Positions 1 to 12,100 are shown, counted from the first letter of the stretch. The stretch: DNA of 64,000 nucleotides from Impatiens glandulifera (GCF_907164915.1 NC_061862.1:123407533-123471532), one strand, 5' to 3'. Notes: generated by a model from the letters alone, not told the origin. Made by a program: numbers and translations.

Positions 1-1
1 T

Positions 2-88
2 ATTGTTTGTGATACATGCGGAAATACCAAGTTCTGGTCTGTGGGTGAAGGTTCAACAATAGCTATCTCTTGTGCCAAAGTACTTTGA
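2..88 (+). CDS. possible last exon of an unknown host gene (truncated by window edge)
   Basis: One frame is open from base 2 to a TGA at 86-88. It encodes about 28 residues, including CDTCG and KFWSVGEGST and ending CAKVL. The balanced codon use and Cys/Trp/Gly content look more like real coding sequence than the AT-rich DNA that follows. The CxxC pair followed by a later Cys could be part of a zinc-binding fold. I do not recognise the family. The 5' part lies outside the window, so intron structure cannot be judged. AT-rich sequence after the stop would be its 3' UTR. A chance open frame is possible. Confidence 0.35.
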   Translation: MVCDTCGNTKFWSVGEGSTIAISCAKVL

Positions 89-1718
89 ATCAGCTTTTAT
101 GTCAACACAATTAATAGTCCAAGTGTTGTTTAAAATAAATTTAGTATAGATAGTTTGTATTATGAGCTCACATGCCTTTTAACTAGAAACTAAACTTTAA
201 AATCAACTATAACTTTTACTTATTTTATTTTTACACATACTGAATTTAAATTAAAATAATTTGGATCTAAGTCCTCTATTTCACTTAGTTTGTCCGATTA
301 AACTATCTATTTCTTTTATAAAAAAAAACAAAAACTACATATTTGTAACAAGGTCTAATTCTTTTCCTTCAGAAGAAAGAAAGTTTTGTGGAACTTAATT
401 ACAATGAGAAAACAAAACAATAAAAATAATACAATTAAAGAAGTATGAAAATGGAAAAAATAAATTTGATCATTTAAAATGTATTTTTTTTCTTGCCCAT
501 GTGAATTGTGTTAGAATAAAGATGCACTGTTTTCTCTATTCAAATTGACTGCAGTACTATAGGGTAATGTATCTTATACATTGACATGACCCTCACTTGA
601 AGCTTTTATAAAAGAGAATACTAAGTTCAATTATTTTTAAAGTTAAAATATAATTATATATCTTTATATTATATAATAAAAATATTAAAAAAACTAAAAA
701 TAAATAAAAACTATATAGGAAGACACTAAAAAACATTGTCAAAACGCAACATATTGGTGTAACGATTTTGTTAAGTTAATTTTTAAGAACGGTAATCCAT
801 ATTGCAAATATTTCAACTATATTTCAACCAAAATATTTTTGTATGTAAAATATAATTTGAAAAATATATATCGTAAAATATATAACTAAAAATATATATT
901 TTTTAATTTATATAAATATATTATTGCAACAAATCTAGTAATACATAAACAAAAAAATATACAAATAATATCATTAACATGTATTGACACCAATGTTTAC
1001 AAATTATTTAGTAACAAAATATATTTCCGCTATCTATTATAAAACATAATACATGAAACTTGCAAAAATAAATTATGATATAACTGACTAGTTTTGATAA
1101 TTAAATTTGTAATATATATATTCATAATAATAAATAATCTTTTTAAGTAACTAGTTATGCAATTCTATAATAAAGTATTACTTTAACTTAAATTACAATT
1201 ATATTTAATAATTGATAATTTTTTCTCAATTAGTTTTGTAATTCTATGATATCATATTATTGCAATCTGCAATATTATTTAATACTTTTGAAAATATTAT
1301 TTGAAATTGTAGTAATCTATTCAAATACATTTTACATTAACAATTATAGATAATTTTTTCACAATTAATTATGCAGCTCTATGATGTCATATTATTACAA
1401 ATTATATTGCAATAATATTTAATAATTTTGAAAATATGGTTCGAAATTTTAATAATCGGTTACCAATACATTTTACATTAAACTATATCAATTTGTACCT
1501 AAATAATTGATTTTTAAATATTAATAAACCTTTAATCCAAAATTAGTTAAATTCATTCACCTCGAATCCTGTTTCAACATCATTTTGGCTAATCACCACC
1601 TACTCTTTCGTCTACATCGCGCCATTTATTTCTTTACTCCATTCATTTCAATCTGAATCATTTTATTATTAAATCACTTTCTTCAATCACTTTCTACTAT
1701 TTCCACAAAATAATTCTA
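89..1718. other. AT-rich noncoding stretch
   Basis: No coding frame of note on either strand. It is very AT-rich with many A and T runs, and it includes an imperfect tandem repeat (listed separately). The last 150 bases are less AT-rich, with CACC/CATC content. It may be the outer part of the CACTA element whose transposase follows, but no CACTA terminus was found. Confidence 0.5.
1160..1500. repeat. imperfect tandem repeat, about 134-bp unit
   Basis: CTATGATATCATATTATT near 1244 and CTATGATGTCATATTATT near 1378 head two long units with the same order of blocks, including TTTAATA.TTTTGAAAATAT and ATACATTTTACATTAA. A weaker partial copy begins near 1164. This could be subterminal repetition of a DNA transposon. 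Confidence 0.55.
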
Positions 1719-2152
1719 ATGGTTTCTACTTGTTCAACACTAAATCATTTTTCTCCAAGCACTCTTAGCAGGTCCATGCCTAGGTTGATGTTAACCAACG
1801 AGGAAACTCTCTTGCATGACTTAACCTCCGACGAGGAGGACATATAGTCTTAAAAGATTGAAACACCAATAGAGGAGGACATATCATCTGAAAAGAATGA
1901 AACACCAAAAGAGATAGAAACTCTTAACGTGGAGCTTTTTTCAACTAGATCCAAAATAGAAACTCTACAAGTTCAGATGGAGGCGATGAGTACTAATGCT
2001 CTTGTTGTGCACCCCTATAGCCACCGAAAATCTCACCTCCTATTATGAAATGAATATTCTCCTAGTGGATATGCGAACAATCAATCATACAACTATCCAC
2101 ATCGTCCAAGAGATGACGACGAAGATATTTTATTTCATTTGTTGAACTTTTG
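1719..2152 (+). pseudogene. coding-like fragment with coiled-coil character, unknown
   Basis: An ATG at 1719 opens 42 codons rich in Ser, Thr and acidic residues, ending at a TAG at 1845-1847. A second open stretch from about 1874 reads EEDISSEKNETPKEIETLN and then a heptad-like region around KIETLQVQMEAM. It ends at TGA near 2047. An acidic tail (DDDEDILFH) follows in another frame up to about 2152. A direct repeat of about 40 bp (GAGGAGGACATAT...GAAACACCAA, at about 1836 and 1874) separates the first two stretches. It resembles acidic or coiled-coil parts of plant transposon proteins, but I cannot name a family. It may belong to the same DNA transposon as the transposase at 3.4-7.2 kb. Confidence 0.35.
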
Positions 2153-2639
2153 ATTCTTTATGCGTAATATGAACTAATATATATATATATATTACACTGT
2201 TTGAGTTTTAATGAATATTTTATTATTGTTTACTAATTTTATAAATAAAATATGTACTTTATGTTGAGAATAACTTGATAGACTTTGTGGTAGGTGCCTT
2301 GACAATAAAAACGAATGAAAAGAGCATGAATATATCAAAATGCTTAAGTGGAAGCAAGAAATGGAAGAACACTACTAAATATTTTAATGTCTTTTGATTA
2401 TGGTTATTGTAATGTTAATTTTTAACATGTTTGGGTTATGTTTATAATATTGATATCTTATGTTTTTGGTTCACAAGATTTTGTTCTAATATTTATTCAT
2501 GGTTATGGTTTTATAAAATTGAATTATACCTTATGTTTTTAGCCATTTTTTCTATGGCATTCATTGTGAATAATGTTGTGATCGAATGTCTTTTTTGGAA
2601 AATATTTTTCAACTATTGACTACAAATCCACTATATGAG
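2153..2639. other. AT-rich noncoding stretch with short TA run
   Basis: Contains a short (TA)n near 2178-2192. The 62-codon frame at 2431-2619 consists of Phe, Tyr, Trp and Ile codons expected by chance in T-rich DNA. I see no gene here. Confidence 0.5.
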
Positions 2640-3325
2640 AGTGCGTTCATATTTACAATAATTCTTCTTCAGTGTCAAATGTATTAATATTTACATATTT
2701 GCAGATTGAATGACATATTTGCTAAATAATTTCAACTCTCGGATAAAAATTCCCTATATGAGTGTGTAATACATTCTGCATTATTTTTTGTTCGTCACTA
2801 AATTGCAGTTATGTTTGCAATTTTAATAATATGTATTGTTGCGAACCTATGGAGGATCGAATTATATTTTTGGTAAATAATTTTTAACTCTCGGGTAGAA
2901 ATTCTCTATATGAGTGTGCAATAATTTTTTTATTATTAAATGTTTATCGCCAAATTGCAGTAATGTTTGCAATTTTGATAATATGTATTGTTGCGAAACC
3001 TATTGCGGATTGAATGGTATATTTGATAAATAATTTTGAACTCCCATGTAGAATCCTCTATTTTAGAGTGTAATACATTTTACATTATTTTATGTTCTTT
3101 GCTAAATTGTAGTATTGTTTGCAATTTTGATAATATGTATTGTTGCGAAACCTATTGTGGATCGAATGACATTTTCGGCAAATAATTTTCAACTCTCGAG
3201 TAAAAATATATTGTATGAGTGAAAAATAAATTTTGCATTATTTTATTTTCATTGTCATATTGCAGTAATGTTTGCAGTGTTATAATATATATTATTGCAA
3301 AACTTATTACAAATTGAATGACATT
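2640..3325. repeat. tandem repeat, about 152-bp unit, four to five copies
   Basis: The anchor ATTGAATGAC and close variants occur at 2705, 2856, 3009, 3161 and 3313, spaced 151-153 bp. Each unit also holds GCAATTTTGATAATATGTA, TGTTGCGAAACCTAT and AACTCTCG.GTA.AAAT in the same order. The array lies directly upstream of the TNP2-like transposase pseudogene. That fits the repetitive subterminal regions typical of CACTA elements, but the link is inferred. Confidence 0.8.
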
Positions 3326-3429
3326 TTTTTGTATTTTAGGTTTAGTATTTTTCTAGATACAAAAAAAATGTAGTTAAACCAAAGCCTTATAAACAACTTT
3401 TTTATTTATCACTTGTTCTCATATTGTAG

Positions 3430-4789
3430 AGGTTACATCGAATGTGACAGCTGTTCAAATGACATGTCATGGTCGTCATGTTAAAAAAAATAGGATCACA
3501 TGTCATCCTTCCTATGGAGATGCTTGTAAGAGGTTTGAAAATCATTATCCAATATTTGGACTCAAGAATAAAAATGTTCGACTAGGCCTTTATTTCGATG
3601 GATTTACTCATTTTATACAGTTTGGAAAATCATATTCATAATGGGAAGTAATTCTAACATCATATAATCTTACACCATATATGTGCATGAAGTCACCGTA
3701 TATGTTTATTTCACTAAATATTCTTGGGACAAAAAGACCACAAATAAATATTGATATTTTTCTTCAATCATTGTTAGAGGTGTTAAATTTTGTGGAATAT
3801 TGGTGTTCCAAGCTATGATGTTTTCTGGGGTAAAACATTTAACATTAAGGAAATATTGTTATGGAGTATTAGTTATTTTCCTGCTTATGGAATGTTGTCG
3901 AGTTGGAGTACTCATGAAATTGATGGTTGTCCAATATGTATGAAAAAGTCTTAATATTTTCGATTAAAATATGACCGAAATGCTTACTATTTTGATTATC
4001 ATAGACAATTTTTGTCGCTAGAGGATCCTTTTAGAAATGACACACAACATTTTATAAAAGAACGGGATCCATATATAAAAGATGATAATGAATATTTTTG
4101 GAAATTTTACATTATAAGCTTTTAAGTGAAACTCCCAATGAGTATACTCATGAATTCGGTGATTGTTACAAGTGGACAAAGAAAAATATATTCTAGGAGC
4201 TTCCGTATTGGATAAACCTTCTCATTCGACATAATTAAGATTTTATGCATATTGAAAATAATGTGTTTGAAAATATTATAAATACGGTTATGAATGTGAA
4301 GTTTATGACAAAGGACAATGTTAACGTTAAGAAATGATATTTTTTTGTTTTCAATTATCTAGAGCTATATATTGATCCTGATATAATATTTCCTAAGCCA
4401 AAGAAGGCTTCTTAGAGCGCATAAAATATCATAATTTACAAATGACTGGAGACATTGAAATTCTTAAATAGTTATGTGTCCAATGTGCCAAAATGCGTTT
4501 ACACATCAACCGAATGTAGGTTGATTGGATTCAAAAGTCACGATTATCATGTTTTTTAGAAATGTTATTATCAATTGCATTTAGACGAATATTATCTAAA
4601 TTTGTTTAGGAACATGGACTAATTTAAGTAATTTCATACATGACCTTAATTGTTCAACTTTGAGCTTAGACAAAGTGGATAATTTGCAATCTCTCAAATT
4701 TATGTAATTGTATGCAAATTAAAGAATAATTACCTACCTTCATTTTTTGATTCAATGGAACATCTTTTGATATATTTAACATATCAAAC
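3430..4789 (+). pseudogene. CACTA (En/Spm) TNP2-type transposase, 5' part, degenerate
   Basis: Conceptual reading across frames gives the characteristic order of a plant TNP2 transposase. HPSYGDACKRFENHYPIF and NVRLGLYFDGF (3499-3610) come first, then YNLTPYMCMKSPYMF (near 3663-3708), PAYGMLSSWSTHEIDGCPIC (near 3880-3940) and YFDYHRQFLSLEDPFR (near 3990-4035). FWELPYW.NLLIRHN followed by MHIENNVFENII (4190-4280) comes next, then a GFKSHDYHVF-like block near 4530. These are the catalytic-core blocks of a DDE-type DNA transposase. Many stops and frameshifts make it non-functional. The reading is cut at 4789 by a LINE and resumes after it at 6378. Confidence 0.85.
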
Positions 4790-4806
4790 AAAAATAGGAG
4801 GTCTTG
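4790..4806. repeat. left target-site duplication of the LINE insertion
   Basis: AAAAATAGGAGGTCTTG here is repeated exactly at 6361-6377, on the far side of the LINE. In the transposase frame it encodes the start of the conserved GG(P/L)VQY block. Confidence 0.93.
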
Positions 4807-6201
4807 GAATACAACTTTCCCATAAGGTACTTAGGAATTCCGTTAACTGCGAAGCAGATTGAGATCTCACACTGCAAGCCGCTGATTGAAAAGGTAAAAA
4901 ACACGATATCTGGTTGGGCAGCGAAAAAAATTTCTTATGCAGGGAGGATCGAACTTATCAAAACCGTGGTTATGGGCATAGTTGGCTATTGGGTGCAGCA
5001 AATGGTCATTCCGAAGAAGGTAATGAAGGAACTCGACACGCTGATGAGAAACTTTATCTGGGGTAGTAGTGGAAGAGGAGGAAAGAAAGTCAAATGGACC
5101 GCTCTCTGCAAACCGAAGGACGAGGGAGGCATCGACTTAAAGAACTGTATCGAGTGGAACAAGGCTCTAACCTTCAAGCATCTGTGGGCTTTGGAGCGCA
5201 ATCAGGAGTCACTATGGATCAAATGGGTGTATACGAGGATTATGAAATACGAAACTAGCATTTGGACCTGCAAAATTCACGAAGGTATGAGCTGGTCTTT
5301 GAAAAAGATTCTTAAACTAAGAAGCGATATTGCAAATTTTTATGACATCCGACTAGGGGACGGGAAAGGCACTCTATTCTGGTACGACCCCTAGTTCGAA
5401 AACCATCCTATCATCGATAAAGAGTAGTTTCAAAATACCCGTATCAGAAGAGACTGCGCTAAAGCGAAAATCAGAGACATCAAAGACGGGAATTGGAACT
5501 TGCTCTTGAGAAGAATTCCAGAAGGAAAGAGGATACTTGATCATATAAGTAACATACAACTACACGACAGACCGGATATACATGAATGGAAAGCTGGGGA
5601 CAATGGGAAGCTGATATTGAAGAAATTATGGGAGGTAATCTGGGAAAAAGCGCAGAAAGTAGAATGGGCTCCTCTTGTATGGTCAACGAAGATTATCCCT
5701 CGACACTAGTTCATCATATGGCTCGCCTTCTGGGAAAGACTCAGCACTCGTGATCGTATTAGCAAGTATATGAGCATCCCGGACGCGAGTTGTCTTCTAT
5801 GCATAAGAAATGAAGAAACCATAGATCACCTATTCGGGAGCTGCTGTATTGCTTCGGAGTTTTGGGAAAGATTCTATAAAAGCCTGGAGATGATTAGTTT
5901 CCCGAGCGAATGGAATAAAATCAAAGAAGCAACACTACTCAAAGTCAAGGGAAATAGATTTGCAACAAGTTGTTCAAGTGCGACTTTGGAGCAGTGGTGT
6001 ATAACATTTGGCAAGAACGGAATGCAAAGGTATATGGCAGAACCCGCAGGAGCGTTGACGAGTTATGGAAAGATATTGTATCGGATTGCAGCGCCCTCGC
6101 GAGAACATGGAGAGGAATTTCAAGCACGGAGCAGAACTAGAATATCTGCAGGAACTGGAGTTTACCGTTTTTTAAACTCACTAGAATTGAAAGCATTGTA
6201 A
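4807..6201 (+). pseudogene. LINE ORF2 C-terminal part (RT thumb region and zf-RVT domain)
   Basis: The first frame (to the stop at 5392) opens with FPIRYLGIPLTAKQI, the block that follows the catalytic core of plant LINE reverse transcriptases. It continues with GRIELIKTVV and FIWGSSGRGGKKVKWTALC. The catalytic FADD region and everything upstream are absent. A second frame (5500-5709) and a third (5770-6201) continue the protein. The third holds a zinc-binding Cys/His block, CLLCIRNEETIDHLFGSC, typical of zf-RVT domains. Stops near 5392 and 5709 and a shift near 6000 break it. Missing catalytic sequence makes it dead. Confidence 0.9.
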
Positions 6202-6360
6202 ACAGATAATTCATTTACGTTTTTAGCTTTTTAGCTTTTATTTAGAATGTTACGACTTCAAAATCATTCTAGGCCTGTCTAGAATAATCTCTTAAACTCG
6301 TGGTTTTTTTTCCCGTTTTTGGGAATTTTTAATGAAATGACGCTAAGTCATTTTCCCCCA
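6202..6360 (+). other. LINE 3' untranslated tail
   Basis: T-rich noncoding sequence after the ORF2 stop, ending in TCATTTTCCCCC and a short A run that merges with the A-rich start of the target-site duplication. No long poly(A) is left. Confidence 0.75.
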
Positions 6361-6377
6361 AAAAATAGGAGGTCTTG
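6361..6377. repeat. right target-site duplication of the LINE insertion
   Basis: Exact copy of 4790-4806. After it the transposase frame continues as VQYILMYPFEMY. Confidence 0.93.
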
Positions 6378-7240
6378 TACAATACATATTGATGTATCCC
6401 TTTGAGATGTATGCATATACCTATTTTGTATCATCTCTGTACAAAACAATTAAAGATACTTCATTATTTGTACCCTTTTTCTATTAAGGTTTCTAAAGAG
6501 TGTGAAGAATAAGGTGACAAATAAATCTAGAATTGAAGCATCCATATGCAATGCCTATATTCTTAAAAAATATCAACATTTGCTTCATATTATTTTGAAT
6601 CAAATGTAAATTGCAAACAATGAAAACTACAAAGGAATACAGAATAGTCAGATAACAAAAATGAACAACCAAGTTCAATATTTAATTACATTGGATGTGG
6701 ATTTGGTGGTTCAAAGAGATTTCTAACATATGTCATACTAAATTGTTAGTTGCTCACACATATGTCATATTAAATTGTCCTGAGGTGGATCCATTTTATA
6801 GGTAATGAACCATCATTTTATAATTGTTACTTTAATTTTTTAATGTTATAAATTATTCTTATTTCATTATTGTATGATATTTTTTGGCATGAATATTGGA
6901 GTAGACCTTGATGAAATAGATTGCCAATTCTCATCATGGTTTTGACCAAATGTGACGAATTATAGACTTCAAATTTCATTTAAGTAGAACTGAGTATTAT
7001 TATAATTCACTTTGAAGGTTTTACAAGATAAATGAGGTATCTTGACAAAGAATTTTCATATTTTATATAATTTGGTCCAAAGACATTAGTAACCACATAT
7101 TCAACGTACTTCATTAATGGTTATGCGTGGAGGGCTGATGATTTCGGATCTAATAAATCAACCATGAATAGTGGTATTTGCAAAATTTTGGCATGCACTA
7201 TGTTTATAAAAGAACATGATAGGAGAGTTTTAAAAGTGCT
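6378..7240 (+). pseudogene. CACTA TNP2-type transposase, 3' part, degenerate
   Basis: This continues the transposase interrupted at 4789. The join across the LINE gives the family's VQY.WMYPFERY block (here YILMYPFEMY, 6375-6412). EASICNAYILKKYQ (near 6534-6575) and YVILNCPEVDPFY (near 6760-6800) follow, then YFINGYAWRADDF and MNSGI (7105-7175), matching the conserved FIVNG-(Y/K)-RF and NSGV blocks near the end of TNP2 proteins. Several stops and shifts are present. Sequence after about 7240 is no longer recognisable. Confidence 0.8.
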
Positions 7241-7530
7241 ATTAATGAGTAATGAACCGTCACTTTAATAACGCGTGTTTTCCAAGCGCTTTAATTAAAA
7301 AGTCAAAAAGGTGCCATTTTGAAAGGCATAAAGTATTCCCAAGAAATTTTATTATGATTTATTATATTAATCATGAGTATTTTATAACGGTTATTTTAAT
7401 AAATCATAAATGAAAATAACATTTATAATGAATTTAATAAATCAAAATTTTCTTAATAGCACATAACTTCATTAAAAATATTCATTTAAATAACCGGTTC
7501 ACAAATGACGGAAATTAACAACAAATTCAT
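7241..7530. other. AT-rich junction between CACTA remnant and element D
   Basis: No coding frame. It contains interleaved inverted blocks such as TTTATTATGATTTATTA and AATAAATCATAAATGAAAATAA. The 3' LTR of element D should begin here, but I could not match this sequence to the element's 5' LTR at 13517-15182. Confidence 0.45.
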
Positions 7531-7569
7531 TTTCCCCTCCCCCACTTGACAACATCAGAAAGATTAAAA

Positions 7570-8313
7570 ACGATTCCTAATTAATTTACTTGAGATCTTA
7601 GAAGTCTTTTCTTGGTCTTTGCTCTTTCTACCCTAGCGATATACTTATGGACACGTTCATCGGTTAAAACATAGGAAGGCTTGATGCGAATTCTGGGTCC
7701 AACATAAACATCGGGATCAAAGAAGAATGTGCTAAGCTGGACAACATATCCAATTAGTATTCTTGGAGAGGATATCATTTTTCATCAAGTTATCGAAAAT
7801 GACATTTGATCAATTTATGGGTATACCCCTGGTAATAACCACCATCATTTCAAAGGTCTTTTAGACGTTTGTGGATTCTTTAGCCATAAGAGATTTGGCA
7901 ATGATGTTGTTGAGAAGTGAGAATTCGGGTTTTAGAGAGGACTTAATCCCATGAGTTTCAACACGGACAAAGGTGTCTAAGAAAATTAGTGACATCTTGT
8001 AGATAATGTCACTTGGGGAAGTGAGAAAATCTGAGAACCCTTCTGTTGGAAGTTCGAAAAATTGTGCAAAGTCTTCTTTGAAGAAGAAGAATTCTTCTCC
8101 TCTTACTTTTTACATGATAATTGTATCATCAATTACCCTTGCATTCTTAAAGAACTCAAAAACGATGTCTTCGTAAATTATAGAGGATCCCTCGAGAAAT
8201 TTCTTCAAGTCTAAATCCTTGAGGGATTCAAACATTGAGACCATCTGTTCATCCATGATGGAAGAGACAAATTCGAAATCGATGAGAAAAGTGTTACGAG
8301 CAAAGACCTCCAT
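7570..8313 (-). pseudogene. element D 3' accessory ORF (short form)
   Basis: The minus-strand frame at 8313-8110 begins MEVFARNTFLIDFEFV and has MVSMFESLKDLDLKKFL followed by FEFFKNARVIDD. After a stop, blocks such as FFELPTEGF and a MVVITRGIPIN-like stretch follow in other frames, ending with the frame 7778-7581 (MISSPRILIGYVVQLS...). The same order of blocks occurs in elements B (45078-45874) and A (48740-48144, then 36791 downward), so this is a true gene family. It lies downstream of RNase H, where SIRE elements carry an env-like ORF. I see no signal peptide or membrane segment. Function unknown. I recall similar sequences annotated as putative plant transposon proteins. Confidence 0.7.
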
Positions 8314-9164
8314 TTCTTGATTTGGAGGGAGGAGGATTACTATTATTTGTGAAAGGGAGTTCTAGATCGATAGAAGATAGAACTTAGAATTACTTAAAAG
8401 AATTTTGGTACACTTCAGATGTGTAGGTTACTCTCAATAAATTCAACATTAAATGGAGGTAGTCATTTAAAGTCCATCCTAAAATCCATTGGGCAAAGAA
8501 AAGTAATTGTTACTTATATTAGTCATACTTTTGAACATTGATAGACACGTGTCTTCAAGTTATTTGAGATATGACTACTTTAATTTCTAAGAGGAAATAT
8601 ACATAGACATATAATAACAAAATAAGACAGCTGTCCCATTTTGATTTGAAGATGAGACTACCGAAACTTTCATGTAAATAAATAAAATAGTTGTGTGCAT
8701 ATCTTGTATTTAAGGGATCGGTTAATTAAATTTGAGGAAAAACCACTTCCGCCTAAAGCGAAAACTTAATTGAGCGGTATTTATTCAAATTGTATATAAC
8801 CAACTAGCTTAAGTTCTAAGTTTCTTAAGCTGTTCGGTTTAATCTATAGTTGTTTCGATCGAATGATCTGGTCGGTTTCAAAAAGAGAAAACCGTCCGGT
8901 TTTATCTGTTAGATTGATTTACCAAGTTATTTTACCTCTAAATTTATGCAAACAAATATTTTTTGAAATCATGCAATAAAATTTTTTTGAGAAGAGAAGG
9001 CTTCTCCCTAAATTCATGCACGTTTTATGTAGTCAAAAGTATTTTGAGAAGCGAAAGCTTCTCCCTAAATACATGCCCAATGTTTTATGAAAAAAATAAC
9101 GTAATGAAAACATTTTTGAGAAGCGAAACTAAGTGCATGTCGTGAGTTTTAGAAAATTTAGTTA
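8314..9164 (-). other. element D spacer between RNase H and accessory ORF
   Basis: No protein-coding signal. The part near 8830-8910 repeats CGGTTT and CCGGTTTT motifs that are also frequent in this element's LTR. The part near 8970-9140 is a hairpin-bearing repeat listed separately. Confidence 0.5.
8975..9140. repeat. hairpin-bearing direct repeats in element D spacer
   Basis: Three copies of TTTTGAGAAGCGAA (starting at about 8987, 9050 and 9114) occur. The first two continue into GCTTCTCCCTAAAT.CATGC. GAGAAG and CTTCTC in each copy can pair, so each forms a small stem with a GAAGG or GAAAG loop. The last copy lacks the second arm. Confidence 0.65.
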
Positions 9165-12100
9165 AGGTTTAGAAGACCCAAAATGTTTCTAATGTAAGAA
9201 AACTTAGTCTCTTAGAGTGGCTTGGTGAAGATATCAGCCACTTGTTGATAGGTTGAGATATATCCAACCGGATATGCTTCTACGCCACATGATCTCTGAT
9301 GAAGTGGTGTCTGATATCTATGTGTTTGGTCCTCGAGTGCAACACCAGATTGTATGATATGAAAATGGTGTTGGTGTTGTCACATAAGATTGGGGATTCC
9401 TCAGCCAGGATACTGAAATGTTTCAGTTGTTGTTGGATCCACAACAACTGAGCACAGCAACTGCCAGTAGAAAGATACTCTGCTTCAGCCATTGAGGTTG
9501 CAATGGAGGTCTGTTTCTTGCTGTACCAGGAGACAAGACGATCACCAAGGAATTGTCATGTTCCACTAGTGTTCTTCCTGTCCACCTTACTATCTGTGTA
9601 GTCTGCATCAGAGTAGCAAATCAGATTGAAATTGGAATCCTTCAGATACTACAGTCCCACATTTTGAGTTCCCTTAAGATATTTCAAGATTCTTTTAGCA
9701 ACTACATAATGAGATTGTTTAGGATTAGCCTGGATAGAAGAGGATATTTGTCCTTCTTGCTGTTAGGTAGAGCAGAGAGTCGATGATCCCACAATAGGTA
9801 GTGATGTCAATGCTTTGACCATCTTTATTAAGTTTGATCGATGAGCTCATGGGTGTTGAGGCAGTAGAGTAGCTCTCCATGCTGAACTTCTTCAGCAGCT
9901 CCTTTGTGTATTTCTCATGGTTGATGAAGGTGCCTCCTTCAAGTTGATAAATTGAAGACTAGGAAGAAGCTTAGCTCCCCCATCATACTCATCTCTAATT
10001 TATCTGTCATCATCTTATAAATTTTTCACATAATTTGGGGTTAGATGACCCAAAGATAATATCATCAACATATATTTGAACAAGTAAGATATGAGAATAT
10101 TTTTCAAATTTAAACAATGTCTTATAAACATATCCTATAGTGAAGTCATGATCAAATAGGAACTTAGTAAGTGTAACATACCATGCTCTAGGAGCCTATT
10201 TAAGACCATACAACGCTTTATCTAGTTTAAAAATATTACTTATCAAGACATGGTTTTTAAAACTGGGACGCTGCTCAACGTAGACCTCCTCATTAATTAT
10301 TCCGTTAAGAAAGACACTCTTAAAATCCATTTGAAAAACCCTGAAGTTTTTAAAAGCAGCAAATGCTAGAAAAATTCGAATGGCCTCAAGTCTGGCAACA
10401 TGAGAAAATGACTCCTCAAAGTCAATGCCTTCCTCTTATCTATAGCCTTGGGCCATTAGTCTAGCCTTGTTCCTCATGACCAAACCATCTTGATTAAGTT
10501 TGTTGCGAAAGACTCATCTGGTTCCAATGACAGATTGATTTGCTGGTCTTGGAACCAAATGCCATACTTTGTTTCTTTCTAACTAGTTTAACTCCTCTTG
10601 CATTGCAAGGATCCAATCTGGATCAAGTTGACCGGTTAAATCTCTTATTAATTATTGACCGGTTTTAAGTATGACATGTTGTGTTAATAGCCTTTGCCCA
10701 AAGCTCTTAAGCCACTCTAGAGTCGACTATCATTGATCTAGTTGCATCCTTAAGAGTTTTGTTTCTCCTTTCAGCCAAACCATTTTGCTGTGAAGTTCTA
10801 GCACTAGATAATTCGTGTCTAATACTAGACTCCTCAAGGTAAGAAGACAAAGTTTTGTTAGTGAACTCAGTACCCTATCACTTCTAATTTTATTAACGCT
10901 TACCGATTTTTCATTTTGCACTCTTTTAATTACTTTAATCAGTTTAGGAGTAGCTTGATCTTTAGAAGTTAAGAAAATAACCCAAGTAAACCTAGAGTAG
11001 TCATCAATAATTAGTAAGGTATATCTCATGCCTCCTAAACTAGTTACCTTAATTGGACCGAAAAAATCCATATGCAAAAGTTCTAAGCATCTTTCAGACT
11101 GAATGTTACATTTACTTTTAAAAGACGACTTGATCTGTTTGCCCATCTAGCAAGTAGAACAAACTTTATCTTTAGAAAACTTCAATTTAGGAATCTCTTC
11201 AACTAGATCCTTAGAACATATAGAGTTAATAGTCTTAAAGTTTAAATGATTAAGTCTTTTATGGCAAAGCCAGTTTTGATCGTTCTTAGCTATCATGCAA
11301 ATATGATTAGGTGATTTGTTTTTCCAGTTGATTTTATAGACGTCATTTGTCCTATGCCCTGTCAACAAAGTACTTCCTTGTTGATCCTTGACTATGCATG
11401 CTTGCTTATGAAATTCAACAATACACTATATCATACATTTGACTTATACTAAGCAAGTTATAACACAGATTTTCAACAAGTAGCACGATGTTTATGGTGA
11501 GATCACTATGGACAATCTTACTCTTGTCCACGGTCTTACCCTTGAAGTTATCACCAAATGTGATTCTTGATCAAAATTCCTTCACAATGTTGGTTCGAAG
11601 CTTACTGTTTCCGGTCATATTCCTTGAGCATCCACTGTCCAAGTACCATTCTAAATCCTCCAGGCATCTGACTTGTTTAACCAGCAAATAAAACTATTTA
11701 CACCCTTTAATACACACATTTAATTGGTTCCACGGTTGATAAGTCCTTTGGAGATCCATACTTGTGTTATTTTGATAGATCTTCCAGTGTTAGTCTTAAT
11801 AAATCTACATGCACTAGGCTTGACATCTCTCTATCTACCTTTCGATGAGTCATAGTATTTTGAGAATGAGTTATGATGATACACCTCCTTGACCGCTTGT
11901 CATGTTCATGTCTAGCCGACCGACTGGCTTTCCTTCTCTTAGGATTAAGCCACTGTGACTTGTTAGTTGGCTCCACATATTTTAGTTGCTTTTTAGGTAC
12001 TGACTCATCTACATCGTGACTTGCTTGAGTGTCAGTTGAGGTACCCTTGACAAAACTTTTAGAGGGAAATTTGTTTTTCTTGGGTTTCAACTTCTTGCAT

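Larger units (their letters stand above)
4807..6360 (+). mobile_element. 5'-truncated LINE (non-LTR retrotransposon)
   Basis: The insert is bounded by perfect 17-bp direct repeats (4790-4806 and 6361-6377). It starts abruptly inside the reverse-transcriptase ORF and ends with a noncoding tail ending in CCCCC plus a short A run. That structure is what target-primed reverse transcription with 5' truncation produces. Base composition is much less AT-rich than the flanks. The sequences on both sides read as one continuous TNP2 block, so the LINE landed in an existing CACTA transposon. Confidence 0.92.

Noticed and set aside
2431..2619. 62-codon ORF
   Set aside because: Composition (Phe, Tyr, Trp, Ile, Leu) is what T-rich DNA gives by chance; no initiation context or motif.
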